DNA from: JAUZRW01 sp964549915
Lineage (GTDB): Bacteria; Chloroflexota; Anaerolineae; Aggregatilineales; Phototrophicaceae
Length of the DNA stretch: 64,000 bases
Assembly: GCA_964549915.1 (NCBI GenBank)
Contig: CAZJWX010000002.1
Location: 1 to 64,000, forward strand
Direction: 5' to 3'
This document shows, in pieces, positions 26,171 through 36,402 of this stretch. The notes below the pieces were generated by a model, which was not told the DNA's origin, ran no database searches, and saw only the letters and a list, made by a program, of their open reading frames with translations. The translations under genes were made by a program, and so were the position numbers. Within the stretch, counting starts at the first letter, position 1, and each line of letters opens with the position of its first letter.

Positions 26171-26419
26171 ATGCGCGAAATCTGGGATATTATCTGGCAT
26201 CGCTTCAACGTCATCCTCTCGGTCGTCGGGGATGCCAACGCACGAGCGATTTCCGTCATTTTCTATTTCACCATCCTGGTGCCGTTCGGCGTCGGCGCAT
26301 CACTGCTGACAGACCCACTGCGCAGGAAAACGACTAGCAGCGACACCCCGCCGGGAATGAGCTGGCTTGACCGCGACCCCGTACCCACCGATCTTGACTC
26401 AGCGAAACGACAGGGATAA
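26171..26419 (+). CDS. Small membrane protein at the carbamoyltransferase locus
   Basis: 82 residues. One hydrophobic segment at about 27-46 (ISVIFYFTILVPFGVGASLL) is preceded by an amphipathic start MREIWDIIWHRFNVILSVVGDANARA and followed by a soluble Pro/Asp-rich tail. It ends eight bases before the carbamoyltransferase start, so it is likely co-transcribed. I do not recognise the family; position and size fit the small membrane partners often seen beside this enzyme. Confidence 0.6.
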   Translation: MREIWDIIWHRFNVILSVVGDANARAISVIFYFTILVPFGVGASLLTDPLRRKTTSSDTPPGMSWLDRDPVPTDLDSAKRQG

Positions 26420-26427
26420 CAGCAACC

Positions 26428-28224
26428 ATGTACATCCTGGGCATTTCCGCCTTTTACCATGATTCGGCTGCTGCCCTCATCGAAGATGGGCATATCGTCG
26501 CCGCTGCGATGGAAGAACGTTTCTCTCGCAAGAAGCATGATAACGGCTTCCCGGCGTTGGCCGTACAGTTCTGCCTGGAAACGGCTGGCATCACGGCTGA
26601 TGATCTGGATTATGTGGTCTTCTACGAGAAGCCGCTGGTAAAATTCGAGCGCATTCTGCTGACGACGCTCAACACCTTCCCGAAATCCTGGGATGTCTGG
26701 CGCGATGCGATGGTCAATTGGCTCACCGAAAAGTTGTGGGTCAAGACGACAATCCAGAATCAAGTGGGGGTGACCTACGACAAAATTCTGTTCGCCGACC
26801 ATCACATGAGCCACGCGGCCAGCGCCTTCTTCACCAGCCCGTTCCAGGAAGCCGCCGTGCTAACTGTAGATGGTGTGGGCGAATGGACAACGACGACACT
26901 GGGTACTGCGACGAGCTACTTCGAAGGCGAAACAGGCAGCAACGAGATCAACCTCTTCGCCGAGCAGCGCTTCCCGCACAGCATTGGCCTGCTCTATTCG
27001 ACGTTCACCGCATGGCTGGGTTTCCGCGTCAACAATGGCGAATACAAAGTCATGGGGATGTCGCCCTATGGCGAACCCAGATACCTGGACAAGATCCACA
27101 AAGTCGTCAACGTCGATTACAATTCCGGCGCTTACAGCCTGAATATGGAATACTTCGACTACCCGCATTCCACCCAGCGCAGCTACAGCCAGAAATTCCT
27201 GGATCTGTTCGGAGAGCGCCGTGATGCCGATGAAGACTTCTTCACCGGGAAGACAAACCCCGAGCGTTCTGCCGAGAAGCAGGCGATGGAGCGCAATCAG
27301 TATTACGCGGATGTCGCTGCCAGCATTCAGCAGGTGACGGAAGACATGCTGATCGCTATCTGCAAACGGCTGCACGAACAGACCGGTCACACGCGGCTGG
27401 TGATGGCGGGTGGCGTAGCACTGAATACCAAGGCCAACTGGCGCTTGCTGAACGAGACCCCTTTTGAAGAAATTTTCATCCAGCCCGCAGCCGGGGATGA
27501 CGGCGGCGCGTTGGGCGCAGCGCTCTGGGCCTATCATATGGTCGAAGGCAAGCCGCGCGTTCGGAACAATATGCCGCACGCCTACTGGGGTAAAGAATAC
27601 AGCGATGCCGAATGCCGTGCTTTCCTGGACGAACGCGGCATCCCCTACGAATCCTTCGAGGACAATCCCGATAAGCTCATTGAAGTCCTGGTCGATGAAA
27701 TGGCGAACCATCAGAAGGTCGTCGGGCTGCACCAAGGGCGCTTCGAGTGGGGGCCACGTGCGCTGGGCAACCGCAGCATTCTGGCTGACCCGCGCGGTGC
27801 CGAGATGAAGGACATCGTCAATACGAAGATCAAATTTCGCGAACCCTTCCGCCCCTTCGCCCCGGTGATTCTGCGGGAACGTGCGCCAGAATACTTTGAC
27901 TATCCCGCAGTAGCGCAGCACGAATCGCCGCGTTACATGCTGATGGTCGCGCCCTTCAAGCAAGAGGTCGCGGATCGTGTGCAGGCCGTGAATCACGAAG
28001 GTACGGGGCGTTTGCAGGCCATTGATCAAGAAACCAATCCCCGCTACTATGGCATCGTTCAGCAGTTCGGCGAGGCAACGGGCGTCCCGGTCGTGCTGAA
28101 CACATCGTTCAACCTGCGCGGTGAGCCGATTGTGAATACGCCGCGTGAGGCATTCAATACGTTCAACAACAGCGACATCGACCTGCTGGCGCTCGGATCA
28201 TTCCTGGTTCGGAAGCCGCTGTAA
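26428..28224 (+). CDS. Carbamoyltransferase (NodU/TobZ family)
   Basis: 598 residues. The N-terminal Kae1/TsaD-like domain opens with YILGISAFYHDSAAALIEDG and carries the metal-binding DHHMSHAASAFFTSPF. The C-terminal YrdC-like carbamoyltransferase domain is marked by FEWGPRALGNRSILADPR and KFREPFRPFAPVILRE. Enzymes of this family form carbamoyl-AMP and transfer the carbamoyl group to a hydroxyl, typically of a sugar, antibiotic or lipid. No biosynthetic enzymes flank it, only small membrane proteins, so the acceptor may be a membrane or surface molecule. CAACC and GGGATAAC are upstream of ATG 26428. Confidence 0.92.
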   Translation: MYILGISAFYHDSAAALIEDGHIVAAAMEERFSRKKHDNGFPALAVQFCLETAGITADDLDYVVFYEKPLVKFERILLTTLNTFPKSWDVWRDAMVNWLTEKLWVKTTIQNQVGVTYDKILFADHHMSHAASAFFTSPFQEAAVLTVDGVGEWTTTTLGTATSYFEGETGSNEINLFAEQRFPHSIGLLYSTFTAWLGFRVNNGEYKVMGMSPYGEPRYLDKIHKVVNVDYNSGAYSLNMEYFDYPHSTQRSYSQKFLDLFGERRDADEDFFTGKTNPERSAEKQAMERNQYYADVAASIQQVTEDMLIAICKRLHEQTGHTRLVMAGGVALNTKANWRLLNETPFEEIFIQPAAGDDGGALGAALWAYHMVEGKPRVRNNMPHAYWGKEYSDAECRAFLDERGIPYESFEDNPDKLIEVLVDEMANHQKVVGLHQGRFEWGPRALGNRSILADPRGAEMKDIVNTKIKFREPFRPFAPVILRERAPEYFDYPAVAQHESPRYMLMVAPFKQEVADRVQAVNHEGTGRLQAIDQETNPRYYGIVQQFGEATGVPVVLNTSFNLRGEPIVNTPREAFNTFNNSDIDLLALGSFLVRKPL

Positions 28225-28256
28225 ACCGAAAACAAGACCGATTGGAGATGGGGCAA

Positions 28257-28463
28257 ATGACGACGACTGAGAAGCCGAAGAACAGCAACGGGTTCACCGA
28301 TTTCATGATGCGCCTGGGCATCCTGGGCGAATTGCTGATGTTCCTCTGGAGCCGCAAGCTCTACTGGTTAATCCCGATGGTTATCACGCTGCTGCTCTTC
28401 GCAGTGATCATCATCCTGGGCAATACCGGTGTCGGCAGCATCTTCATCTATTCGTTGATCTAG
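28257..28463 (+). CDS. DUF5989-like small membrane protein
   Basis: 68 residues. The pattern LGILGELLMFLWSRKLYWLIPMVITLLLFAVIIILGN...FIYSLI (a short amphipathic stretch, then Arg-Lys and one membrane segment) matches DUF5989 proteins that accompany carbamoyltransferases. ATG 28257 follows GGAGATGGGG. It starts 32 bases after the carbamoyltransferase and almost certainly functions with it, perhaps as a membrane anchor; that is inferred from conserved neighbourhood. Confidence 0.75.
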   Translation: MTTTEKPKNSNGFTDFMMRLGILGELLMFLWSRKLYWLIPMVITLLLFAVIIILGNTGVGSIFIYSLI

Positions 28464-28474
28464 TCGCGCAAGCC

Positions 28475-28503
28475 ATAGGGGCATGCTCCAGTCATGCTCC
28501 TAT
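28475..28503. repeat. Dispersed palindrome, copy 1 (ATAGGGGCATG type)
   Basis: ATAGGGGCATG (28475-28485) faces CATGCTCCTAT (28493-28503), 10 of 11 pairing. It lies between the DUF5989 and the next membrane-protein gene. Related AGGGGC palindromes occur at 50155, 54387 and 61774. Confidence 0.5.
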
Positions 28504-28530
28504 GTGCCAAATACCCTATTTGAGGTCTTT

Positions 28531-28905
28531 ATGAACGGCGATGCACTTGCAGTATCGTTCCTGGTGATTTTTGGCATGATTGCCGGGTTCTTCGTGGCAC
28601 GCACAGCCAACAGCCATGAGAAAATCGAAGGTGGCCCGATTGCGCAAGCGAGCAATTACCTGGCTTCCGCGATCTTGATTGCAATGGCACCGACAGTACT
28701 CTGCGCGGTGCTTGTGATCCACCCGACCTTCATTCTGAACAGCACCATCCTGAGCGCTATTGTGATCGCGATGATTATGGTTGGGATTGCGCTGGTACTG
28801 TTGCTGCCCTATGCTCTGCTGGAAAAGCCGCACGTTCAGCGCCAGCAACAGCAGCAGGATGATAAGGGCTGGACGCGCGAAGACGCGGAGACTTCTGGCC
28901 TTTGA
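28531..28905 (+). CDS. Hypothetical membrane protein
   Basis: 124 residues. Three hydrophobic stretches at about 5-24, 42-66 and 70-96, then a cytoplasmic tail rich in Gln (QRQQQQQDDKGW). ATG 28531 has GAGGT 9 bases upstream; earlier in-frame codons lack a ribosome binding site. It follows the carbamoyltransferase/DUF5989 pair by 67 bases across a palindrome, so it may or may not share their transcript. No family recognised. Confidence 0.6.
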   Translation: MNGDALAVSFLVIFGMIAGFFVARTANSHEKIEGGPIAQASNYLASAILIAMAPTVLCAVLVIHPTFILNSTILSAIVIAMIMVGIALVLLLPYALLEKPHVQRQQQQQDDKGWTREDAETSGL

Positions 28906-28964
28906 TGTGGATGGGCAGCGTTTTCGCTCCCATCCGTACCATATATGCCGATGAAACGCGCAGG

Positions 28965-30281
28965 TTACGCGAGGGCTTTCTCAGCTTCCGCCTCAGTCTC
29001 TTCAGCAGCGGGTTGATCCAGAATAAGCTGCACAGAGCGATCGTAGAAGATATACTCCCCGACCCAGTTTAAGAATACCTGAAATCGGTTGCGCATCCCC
29101 ATTAGCGTGATGAGATGCAAGCCCAACCAGGCCACCCAGGCAATGAACCCCGTCAGAGGAATGCGGTTGAAAACCCATGCGACCGCGCGTGAGCGTCCGA
29201 TGGTCGCCATGATGCCTTTGTCGAAGTAGCGGAACTCCTCAAGCGGCTCGCCCTTGATCTCATGCATGATGTTCTTGGCTACATAGTCTGCCTGCTGCTG
29301 CGCAACCGGAATCAACGCTGGATACGGCTGGTCACTATCCGGCGGCGTCAGGTAGGTGATGTCCCCTGCTGCGTAGACATTCTCCCGGCCAATGACTTGC
29401 ATCGTGGCATGAACGGGAAGTCTACCGCCTTTTGCCAGTTCGACATCCAGCTTACGCGCCAGCGGAACGCCCTGGACACCCGTCGCCCAGATGACCGTAT
29501 GCGTCGGGATCTCTTCCCCGTCCTTCAAGCGCACGTATTCCTCACCCACTTCTTCGACGAAGGCTCCCGTCTTGACTTCAACGCCCAGCGAATGAAGCTG
29601 CTCCTGCGCGGACTGTTGCAGTGAATCGGGATACGGGAGCAAGATGTTATCCATCGCTTCCAACAGAATCACACGTGCCACCATGTTGTCGTCTTTGTCA
29701 TACTGCTCATCGACGATGCGGTTGTAGAGTTCATGCAGGGAGCCAGCGGTCTCCAGGCCAGTGGGCCCGCCCCCGACCACGACGAAGGTCATCAACTCCT
29801 CGCGCCTGGCCTCATCTTCCGTCCAGGCCGCAATCTCGAAGAGGCGCAACACATGATGGCGCAGCCGCAGCGCGTCGTTCATATCGCGCAGCCCGAACGA
29901 GTTACGCTCGGTCTGCTCATTGCCGAAGAAGTTGGTCTCGCTGCCCGCTGCGACGAACAGGAAGTCATAGGCTTCCTCACGCGTGCCGTTCCCATCCGTC
30001 TGCACGATGACCCGCTGCTCTTCGTAGTCAATATCCGTGACTGTACCCAGCAGAAAACGCACATTTCGCTGGCGCTCGAAGATTTCACGCACCGGATACG
30101 ATACGGCGCTGGGATCGAGAGCGCAGGTGGCGACCTGATACAACAGGGGCGTGAACGTGTGATAATTGTTGCGGTCGACCAGGATGATGTCCACAGCCTC
30201 CTTCGCCAGGCGTTGGGCGACGCGAATGCCCGCGAAGCCCGCTCCGATGATGACGATGCGCTTTCTCGGTGTTGTTTGCAC
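28965..30281 (-). CDS. ndh: Type II NADH dehydrogenase (NDH-2)
   Basis: 438 residues from a GTG start at 30281, with GAGGAGGGGC 5-11 bases upstream. It is a membrane-associated FAD enzyme that passes electrons from NADH to quinone without pumping protons. The FAD Rossmann motif VIIGAGFAGIRVAQRL is near the N-terminus. The NAD-binding domain has VVVGGGPTGLETAGSL, and the FAD-binding VYAAGDI and the quinone-site-like YPALIPVAQQQADYVAKN follow. A C-terminal amphipathic hydrophobic helix near 370-395 fits membrane attachment. The promoter and two Rex-like operators lie immediately upstream. Confidence 0.93.
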   Translation of the reverse strand: MQTTPRKRIVIIGAGFAGIRVAQRLAKEAVDIILVDRNNYHTFTPLLYQVATCALDPSAVSYPVREIFERQRNVRFLLGTVTDIDYEEQRVIVQTDGNGTREEAYDFLFVAAGSETNFFGNEQTERNSFGLRDMNDALRLRHHVLRLFEIAAWTEDEARREELMTFVVVGGGPTGLETAGSLHELYNRIVDEQYDKDDNMVARVILLEAMDNILLPYPDSLQQSAQEQLHSLGVEVKTGAFVEEVGEEYVRLKDGEEIPTHTVIWATGVQGVPLARKLDVELAKGGRLPVHATMQVIGRENVYAAGDITYLTPPDSDQPYPALIPVAQQQADYVAKNIMHEIKGEPLEEFRYFDKGIMATIGRSRAVAWVFNRIPLTGFIAWVAWLGLHLITLMGMRNRFQVFLNWVGEYIFYDRSVQLILDQPAAEETEAEAEKALA

Positions 30282-30324
30282 GATTTGCCCCTCCTCAAAC
30301 AAAACACCATGTTGGTTACCGTAC

Positions 30325-30353
30325 AGTATACGGCCAATTGTGAAGTTTGTCAC
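30325..30353 (-). promoter_or_regulatory. Promoter of the NDH-2 gene
   Basis: On the minus strand GTGACA (30348-30353) and TATACT (30325-30330) are separated by 17 bases. Transcription would start near 30318, about 37 bases before the GTG start. The -35 box is inside the first Rex-like operator. Confidence 0.7.
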
Positions 30354-30355
30354 AA
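30338..30355. promoter_or_regulatory. Rex-like operator 1 upstream of NDH-2
   Basis: TTGTGAAGTTTGTCACAA matches the Rex consensus (TTGTGAA-N4-TTCACAA) at 13 of 14 fixed positions. It covers the -35 box, so a bound repressor would block RNA polymerase. Rex senses the NADH/NAD ratio and controls ndh in Bacillus subtilis, which fits the downstream gene. A CRP-type site (TGTGA-N6-TCACA) also fits this sequence. Confidence 0.7.
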
Positions 30356-30359
30356 ATAA

Positions 30360-30377
30360 TCGTGACATTTTTCACAA
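30360..30377. promoter_or_regulatory. Rex-like operator 2 upstream of NDH-2
   Basis: TCGTGACATTTTTCACAA matches the Rex consensus at 12 of 14 fixed positions. Its centre is 22 bases from the centre of operator 1, about two helical turns, so two dimers would sit on the same DNA face. It lies just upstream of the NDH-2 -35 box. Confidence 0.65.
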
Positions 30378-30472
30378 ATACTCATCTGCCACTCGCTCCC
30401 GAAACCATGCACGCAAGCACCATCACAGGTATAATGCCGCCCATTCACTCATCATGAGACTAGGAGCAAGGA

Positions 30473-32017
30473 ATGCCACGCGCTTTACTCAGCGTATCAG
30501 ACAAAAGCGGAATCATCGAATTTGCTACAGAACTCGACCAGATGGGCTGGGAACTGGTGGCGAGCGGCGGGACGGCACGCATCCTCACAGAAAATGGACT
30601 ACCAGTCACACCGGTGGAGCAACTGACGGGCATGCCGGAGATGCTTGGCGGACGTGTGAAAACCCTGCATCCGGCGATTCACGCGGGGATTCTGGTGCGT
30701 GACAAAGCCAGTGACCTGGAAGAGCTGGAACAGCAAGGCTACGCCCCGATCAATCTGGTCGTCTGCAACCTGTACCCCTTCGCCAAGACAATCGCCCAGG
30801 GCAGCACAACCCTGCAAGATGCGCTCGAGCAGATTGACATTGGCGGGGTGACTCTGTTGCGAGCAGCGGCCAAGAATTTCTTCCGCGTAGCAGTCGCCTG
30901 TGATCCGGCAGATTACACGCCGATTCTGGCAGCTCTGCGTGCTTCGGGCGAGATTGATCTGGTCATGCGGCGCAAACTGGCCGTAAAAGCCTTCGCCCAC
31001 ACCCGCGACTACGACACGGCGATTCATGGTTATCTCGCGCAAGATGTGACGATCCAACCGGAAGACAGCGGCGTGAGTCTGCCGCAGCATATCGTCATCA
31101 CCGGGCATGCTGACGAACCACTGCGTTATGGCGAAAATCCACATCAAAGTGCCATGTTCTACAGCACAACGGCGTCGGATAAGATGCTCGGCGCAACGCA
31201 GCACGGCGGCAAGCAGCTTTCGTACAACAATATCCTGGATGTAGACGCGGCATGGCGTGCCGTCAGCAGCTTCGACCCGCCCACGGTGGTCATCATCAAG
31301 CACCTGACGCCAACAGGCATCGCCAGCGCGGACAGCATCACGGAAGCCTACCCCCTGGCGCTGGCATCTGACCCGGTATCGGCGTTCGGTGGCATCATCG
31401 CCGTCAACCGCGAAGTCGATGCCGATTTTGTCGATGGTCTTGGGTCGCTCTTTCTGGAAGCCCTGGCCGCGCCTGGCTTCACGCGGGATGCGCTGGAACG
31501 CCTGGCACAAACGCGCAAGAACAGCCGCATCCTGCAGATGGCACAGCCCTATGATCAGAATGCCCTGGATGTGCGTAGCGTACATCAGGGGTTGCTGGTG
31601 CAGCAGTTGGACAACGGCGATCCCGAAGGCAGCATTCTGAAGACGGCAACCGAACGCGCACCGACCCAGGAGGAATTGGCGGCACTAGAATTCGCCTGGA
31701 AAGCGGTACAGCATGTCAAATCCAACGCCATCGTGCTGGCCAAGCCCAACCGCACCGTTGGCGTCGGCGGTGGCCTGCCCAGCCGGGTAGATGCTGTGGA
31801 ACTCGCAGTGAAAAAAGCGGGTGACGCCGCCTGGGGCGCTGTATTGGCTTCGGACGCATTCTTCCCCTTCGCCGACGGTATTCAGGCTGCAATTGATGCG
31901 GGAGTCACGGCGGTAATCCAACCCGGCGGATCAATCCGTGACAGCGAAGTGGTCGCCGCCGCCAACGAAGCGGGCATCGCAATGGTCTTCACAGGGGTAC
32001 GCCACTTCCGTCACTGA
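30473..32017 (+). CDS. purH: Bifunctional AICAR transformylase / IMP cyclohydrolase
   Basis: 514 residues. It performs the last two steps of IMP synthesis. The N-terminal MGS-fold IMP cyclohydrolase (about 1-130) opens ALLSVSDKSGIIEFATEL and has LGGRVKTLHPAIHAGILV. The AICAR formyltransferase part (about 140-514) has RYGENPHQSAMFY, VIIKHLTPTGIASAD, VKSNAIVLAK and LPSRVDAVELAV. A TATAAT at 30430-30435 is a likely -10 box; GGAGCAAGGA precedes the ATG. No other purine gene is near. Confidence 0.96.
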   Translation: MPRALLSVSDKSGIIEFATELDQMGWELVASGGTARILTENGLPVTPVEQLTGMPEMLGGRVKTLHPAIHAGILVRDKASDLEELEQQGYAPINLVVCNLYPFAKTIAQGSTTLQDALEQIDIGGVTLLRAAAKNFFRVAVACDPADYTPILAALRASGEIDLVMRRKLAVKAFAHTRDYDTAIHGYLAQDVTIQPEDSGVSLPQHIVITGHADEPLRYGENPHQSAMFYSTTASDKMLGATQHGGKQLSYNNILDVDAAWRAVSSFDPPTVVIIKHLTPTGIASADSITEAYPLALASDPVSAFGGIIAVNREVDADFVDGLGSLFLEALAAPGFTRDALERLAQTRKNSRILQMAQPYDQNALDVRSVHQGLLVQQLDNGDPEGSILKTATERAPTQEELAALEFAWKAVQHVKSNAIVLAKPNRTVGVGGGLPSRVDAVELAVKKAGDAAWGAVLASDAFFPFADGIQAAIDAGVTAVIQPGGSIRDSEVVAAANEAGIAMVFTGVRHFRH

Positions 32018-32052
32018 GATCATCCTACACATTCTGCATGAAAATCCCCCAT

Positions 32053-32079
32053 CCGCCTCGGACAACTTGTTCGAGGCGG
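32053..32079 (+). terminator. Inverted repeat after purH, possible terminator
   Basis: CCGCCTCG and CGAGGCGG flank GGACAACTTGTTC-like sequence so that up to 13 base pairs form (one G-U). There is no T-run after it, so termination would be weak or factor-assisted. Confidence 0.45.
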
Positions 32080-32216
32080 GAGTCTTAACCTAACTTACGT
32101 TCGATTACAGCGGAGCCATACCAGCCGAATTGCACAACTTGTGCAAAATCGAGCAAAGGTCTTCAGCCGCCCTGCGGTACGATTGTGACATTTTTCCCGA
32201 TTAAACTGTGCTCAAC

Positions 32217-32348
32217 GTAAGGATTTCCACACTGGAGGGATGAGGCCGGGCGAGATGCCTCAGTTGGTGATCGTCACAATCACTGGCTCGTTAGTGAACA
32301 CGCCATACGCCACAAACACCCGCCTCATCCATCCCTCCGGGAACTTAC
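32217..32348 (+). ncRNA. Structured RNA element in the aceB leader
   Basis: A 132-base element with nested complementarity: GTAAG/CTTAC closes the base (32217, 32344), GGAGGGATGAGGC (32234-32246) pairs with GCCTCAT...CCCTCC (32322-32338) across a four-base bulge, and an inner CGAG/CTCG (32251, 32287) and GTGAT/ATCAC (32267, 32279) form a further arm. It ends 78 bases before aceB. It does not match a riboswitch I know. It might be a regulatory leader, a small RNA or an mRNA-stabilising fold. Confidence 0.45.
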
Positions 32349-32426
32349 AGACCAGGTACTGACCAAACACATATTGTTGACTATCACCGTCTGCACGCGG
32401 CTACGGCTGCACCAGGAAGGATTTTT

Positions 32427-34025
<1,599 letters not shown>

Positions 34026-34069
34026 GCCGCCGCAATGCCGGGTTCCCGCCCGGGCAATCACAACGGACA

Positions 34070-34092
34070 CCTGCAACCGGGTGTCCCCGGAA
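34070..34092 (+). terminator. Hairpin between aceB and aceA
   Basis: GGACACC and GGGTGTCC can form a 7-8 bp stem around TGCAACC. No T-run follows. It may stabilise the aceB 3' end or dampen read-through into aceA. Confidence 0.4.
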
Positions 34093-34185
34093 CTGATTCT
34101 TGCACGGACGCTGCTTTTGTCGTCCGCCTGAATAACGAGAACGATCAGCCAGCACCAAAAATACACTTTCTGAGGAGCAAAAAAC

Positions 34186-35460
34186 ATGATGAACGAAGCA
34201 CAACGCATGCAGCAAGATTGGGATACCAACGAACGCTGGAAGGGCATCACCCGTCCGTACAGCCCGGAAGACGTTCTGCGCTTGCGCGGCAGCATCCGCA
34301 TCGAGCATACCCTGGCGCGCATTGGTGCCGAACGCCTCTGGCATCTGCTGCAGACGGAAGACTATGTGAATGCCCTGGGCGCACTCACAGGCAACCAGGC
34401 CGTCCAGCAGGTGGATGCCGGACTCAAGGCGATTTACATCAGCGGCTGGCAGACGGCAGCCGACGCCAACATCGCCGGGGAAATGTACCCCGACCAGAGC
34501 CTCTACCCCGCACACAGCGTGCCAGAATTGGTCAAGCGGATCAACAAATCCCTCATGCGTGCCGACCAGATTCAGCATATGAACGGTGGTGGGGACAAAT
34601 ACTACTTTGCTCCGATGGTCGCCGACGCCGAGGCGGGTTTTGGCGGCAACCTGAACACCTTCGAACTGACCAAGTGGATGATCGAAGCAGGTGTCGCGGG
34701 CATCCATTACGAAGATCAACTCTCCAGCGCCAAGAAATGCGGTCACCTGGGTGGCAAGGTGCTCGTCCCCACGCAGGAGGCCATCAACAAGCTGGTCGCC
34801 GCACGCCTCGCCAGTGATGTGATGGATGTGCCGACGCTGATGATTGCGCGCACGGACGCAGAAGCCGCTACCCTGCTCACCAGCGACATCGACGAACGCG
34901 ACCGTCCTTTCATCCTGGACGAACCGCGCACGTCCGAAGGGTTCTTCAGCATATCGAACGGCCTGGAAGCCGCCATCGCACGCGGCCTGGCTTATGCGCC
35001 CTATGTGGATATGGTCTGGTGCGAGACCAAGAAGCCGGACCTGGAAGAGGCACGCCGCTTCGCCGAAGGCATCCACAAGGAACATCCGGGCAAGATGCTC
35101 ATGTACAACTGCTCGCCGTCCTTCAACTGGAGCCGCCACCTGGACGCGACGACTATCAGCATTTTCCAGCGCGAATTGGGCGCGATGGGCTACAAATTCC
35201 AGTTCATCACGCTGGCTGGCTTCCACGCGCTGAACTTGAGCATGTACGAACTGGCGCATAAGTACCGCGACCAGGGCATGACAGCCTACAGCGAACTGCA
35301 AGACCGCGAGTTCGAACTGGAAAAGGAATCCGGTTACCGCGCTGTGAAACATCAGGCGTTCGTGGGCACAGGCTATTTCGACGAAGTGCAGACCGTCGTA
35401 ACCAGCGGCAACGTGAGCACGACGGCGCTCAAGGGTTCGACAGAGGAAGCGCAGTTCTAA
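34186..35460 (+). CDS. aceA: Isocitrate lyase
   Basis: 424 residues. It cleaves isocitrate to succinate and glyoxylate, bypassing the CO2-releasing TCA steps. The catalytic KKCGH is at residues 183-187 with C185 as the active-site cysteine. Substrate and Mg blocks GWQTAADAN, PMVADAEAGFGG and YNCSPSFNW are present. A ribosome binding site GAGGAGC is 10 bases before the ATG. Together with aceB it makes growth on C2 compounds possible. Confidence 0.97.
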   Translation: MMNEAQRMQQDWDTNERWKGITRPYSPEDVLRLRGSIRIEHTLARIGAERLWHLLQTEDYVNALGALTGNQAVQQVDAGLKAIYISGWQTAADANIAGEMYPDQSLYPAHSVPELVKRINKSLMRADQIQHMNGGGDKYYFAPMVADAEAGFGGNLNTFELTKWMIEAGVAGIHYEDQLSSAKKCGHLGGKVLVPTQEAINKLVAARLASDVMDVPTLMIARTDAEAATLLTSDIDERDRPFILDEPRTSEGFFSISNGLEAAIARGLAYAPYVDMVWCETKKPDLEEARRFAEGIHKEHPGKMLMYNCSPSFNWSRHLDATTISIFQRELGAMGYKFQFITLAGFHALNLSMYELAHKYRDQGMTAYSELQDREFELEKESGYRAVKHQAFVGTGYFDEVQTVVTSGNVSTTALKGSTEEAQF

Positions 35461-35581
35461 GATCACAAATACTGCATCTGCGACGATTGGCGCGTGCCAG
35501 TCGTCCTGCGACTTCGCCCCCGCGAATCGCAAACTTCTGACCTTGATTTGGGGGGGCGGTTTTGCTATATTGATCGGGTAT

Positions 35582-35654
35582 GCCACCGTAGCTCAATTGG
35601 CAGAGCATACGCTTCGTAAGCGTGAGGTTGTGGGTTCAAGTCCCACCGGTGGCT
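35582..35654 (+). tRNA. tRNA-Thr (CGT anticodon)
   Basis: 73 bases. Acceptor arms GCCACCG (35582-35588) and CGGTGGC (35647-35653) pair perfectly, D-stem GCTC/GAGC is present, the anticodon loop is TTCGTAA with anticodon CGT at 35615-35617, and the T-arm is GTGGG-TTCAAGT-CCCAC. The 3' CCA is not encoded. It reads the ACG threonine codon. Confidence 0.95.
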
Positions 35655-35731
35655 ATCCTGGAATGTCGCCCGCTGTGTCGGGCGTTTTGTTTGCCACCTG
35701 CTGTAACCAACCAAACAGGCGAGAAGCATCT

Positions 35732-36385
35732 ATGGTTCCTTCGGAAACAAAACCCGTCACCATTGGTGTAGCTGGTGGCACTGGCTCAGGCAAAACGACA
35801 GTCTCCAATCAACTGCTGGAACGGGTAGGTAGCCAGCACATCGCCTACTTGCCCCACGACGCCTATTACAAAGACTTGCGCACGCTCACATCCGAAGAAC
35901 GTGCCCGCATCAACTTCGATCATCCGGACTCGCTGGATACTCCCCTGCTCGTACAACATGTCCGCACGCTGCAAAAGCTGCAACCCGTCGAAATCCCAGT
36001 CTACGACTTCACACGGCACGAACGCACCAACCAGACAATTCACGTCGAACCTCAACCTATCATTCTGGTGGAAGGCATCTTGATCTTCGCAGAGCGTGAA
36101 CTGCGCCAATTGTTCGACATCAAAATCTACGTGGACACCGACGCCGACATCCGCTTCATCCGCCGTCTGAAACGGGACATCGAAGAGCGTGGACGAACTG
36201 CCGATTCCGTCATCCAGCAATATCTGGAGACCGTGCGCCCGATGCACCTCAAATTCGTCGAACCAAGCAAGCGCTACGCGGATGTCATCGTACCGGAGGG
36301 TGGCTTCAACTGGGTAGCCATTGATATGATTGCAGATCGAATTCGGAGCATGCTGCCTGAAGGCGAGACAGATGAGAAGCGCTAG
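35732..36385 (+). CDS. udk: Uridine kinase
   Basis: 217 residues. It phosphorylates uridine and cytidine in pyrimidine salvage. Walker A is GVAGGTGSGKTT at residues 11-22, and the nucleoside-binding YLPHDAYYKDL and NFDHPDSLDTPLL blocks, plus RFIRRLKRDIEERGRTADSVIQQYLETVRPMHLKFVEPSKRYADVIVPEGG, match the family. I started at ATG 35732 because the longer frame runs through the tRNA gene. Confidence 0.95.
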   Translation: MVPSETKPVTIGVAGGTGSGKTTVSNQLLERVGSQHIAYLPHDAYYKDLRTLTSEERARINFDHPDSLDTPLLVQHVRTLQKLQPVEIPVYDFTRHERTNQTIHVEPQPIILVEGILIFAERELRQLFDIKIYVDTDADIRFIRRLKRDIEERGRTADSVIQQYLETVRPMHLKFVEPSKRYADVIVPEGGFNWVAIDMIADRIRSMLPEGETDEKR

Positions 36386-36402
36386 AAAGTGGTCGCAGCG
36401 CC

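Larger units (their letters stand above)
32018..32426. other. 409-base intergenic region with a structured leader upstream of aceB
   Basis: No gene found. It holds a terminator-like 13-bp inverted repeat (32053-32079) after purH, a partial Rex-like match TTGTGACATTTTTCCCGA at 32183-32200, and a long folded element (32217-32348). AGGAAGGA directly precedes the aceB ATG. Confidence 0.6.
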
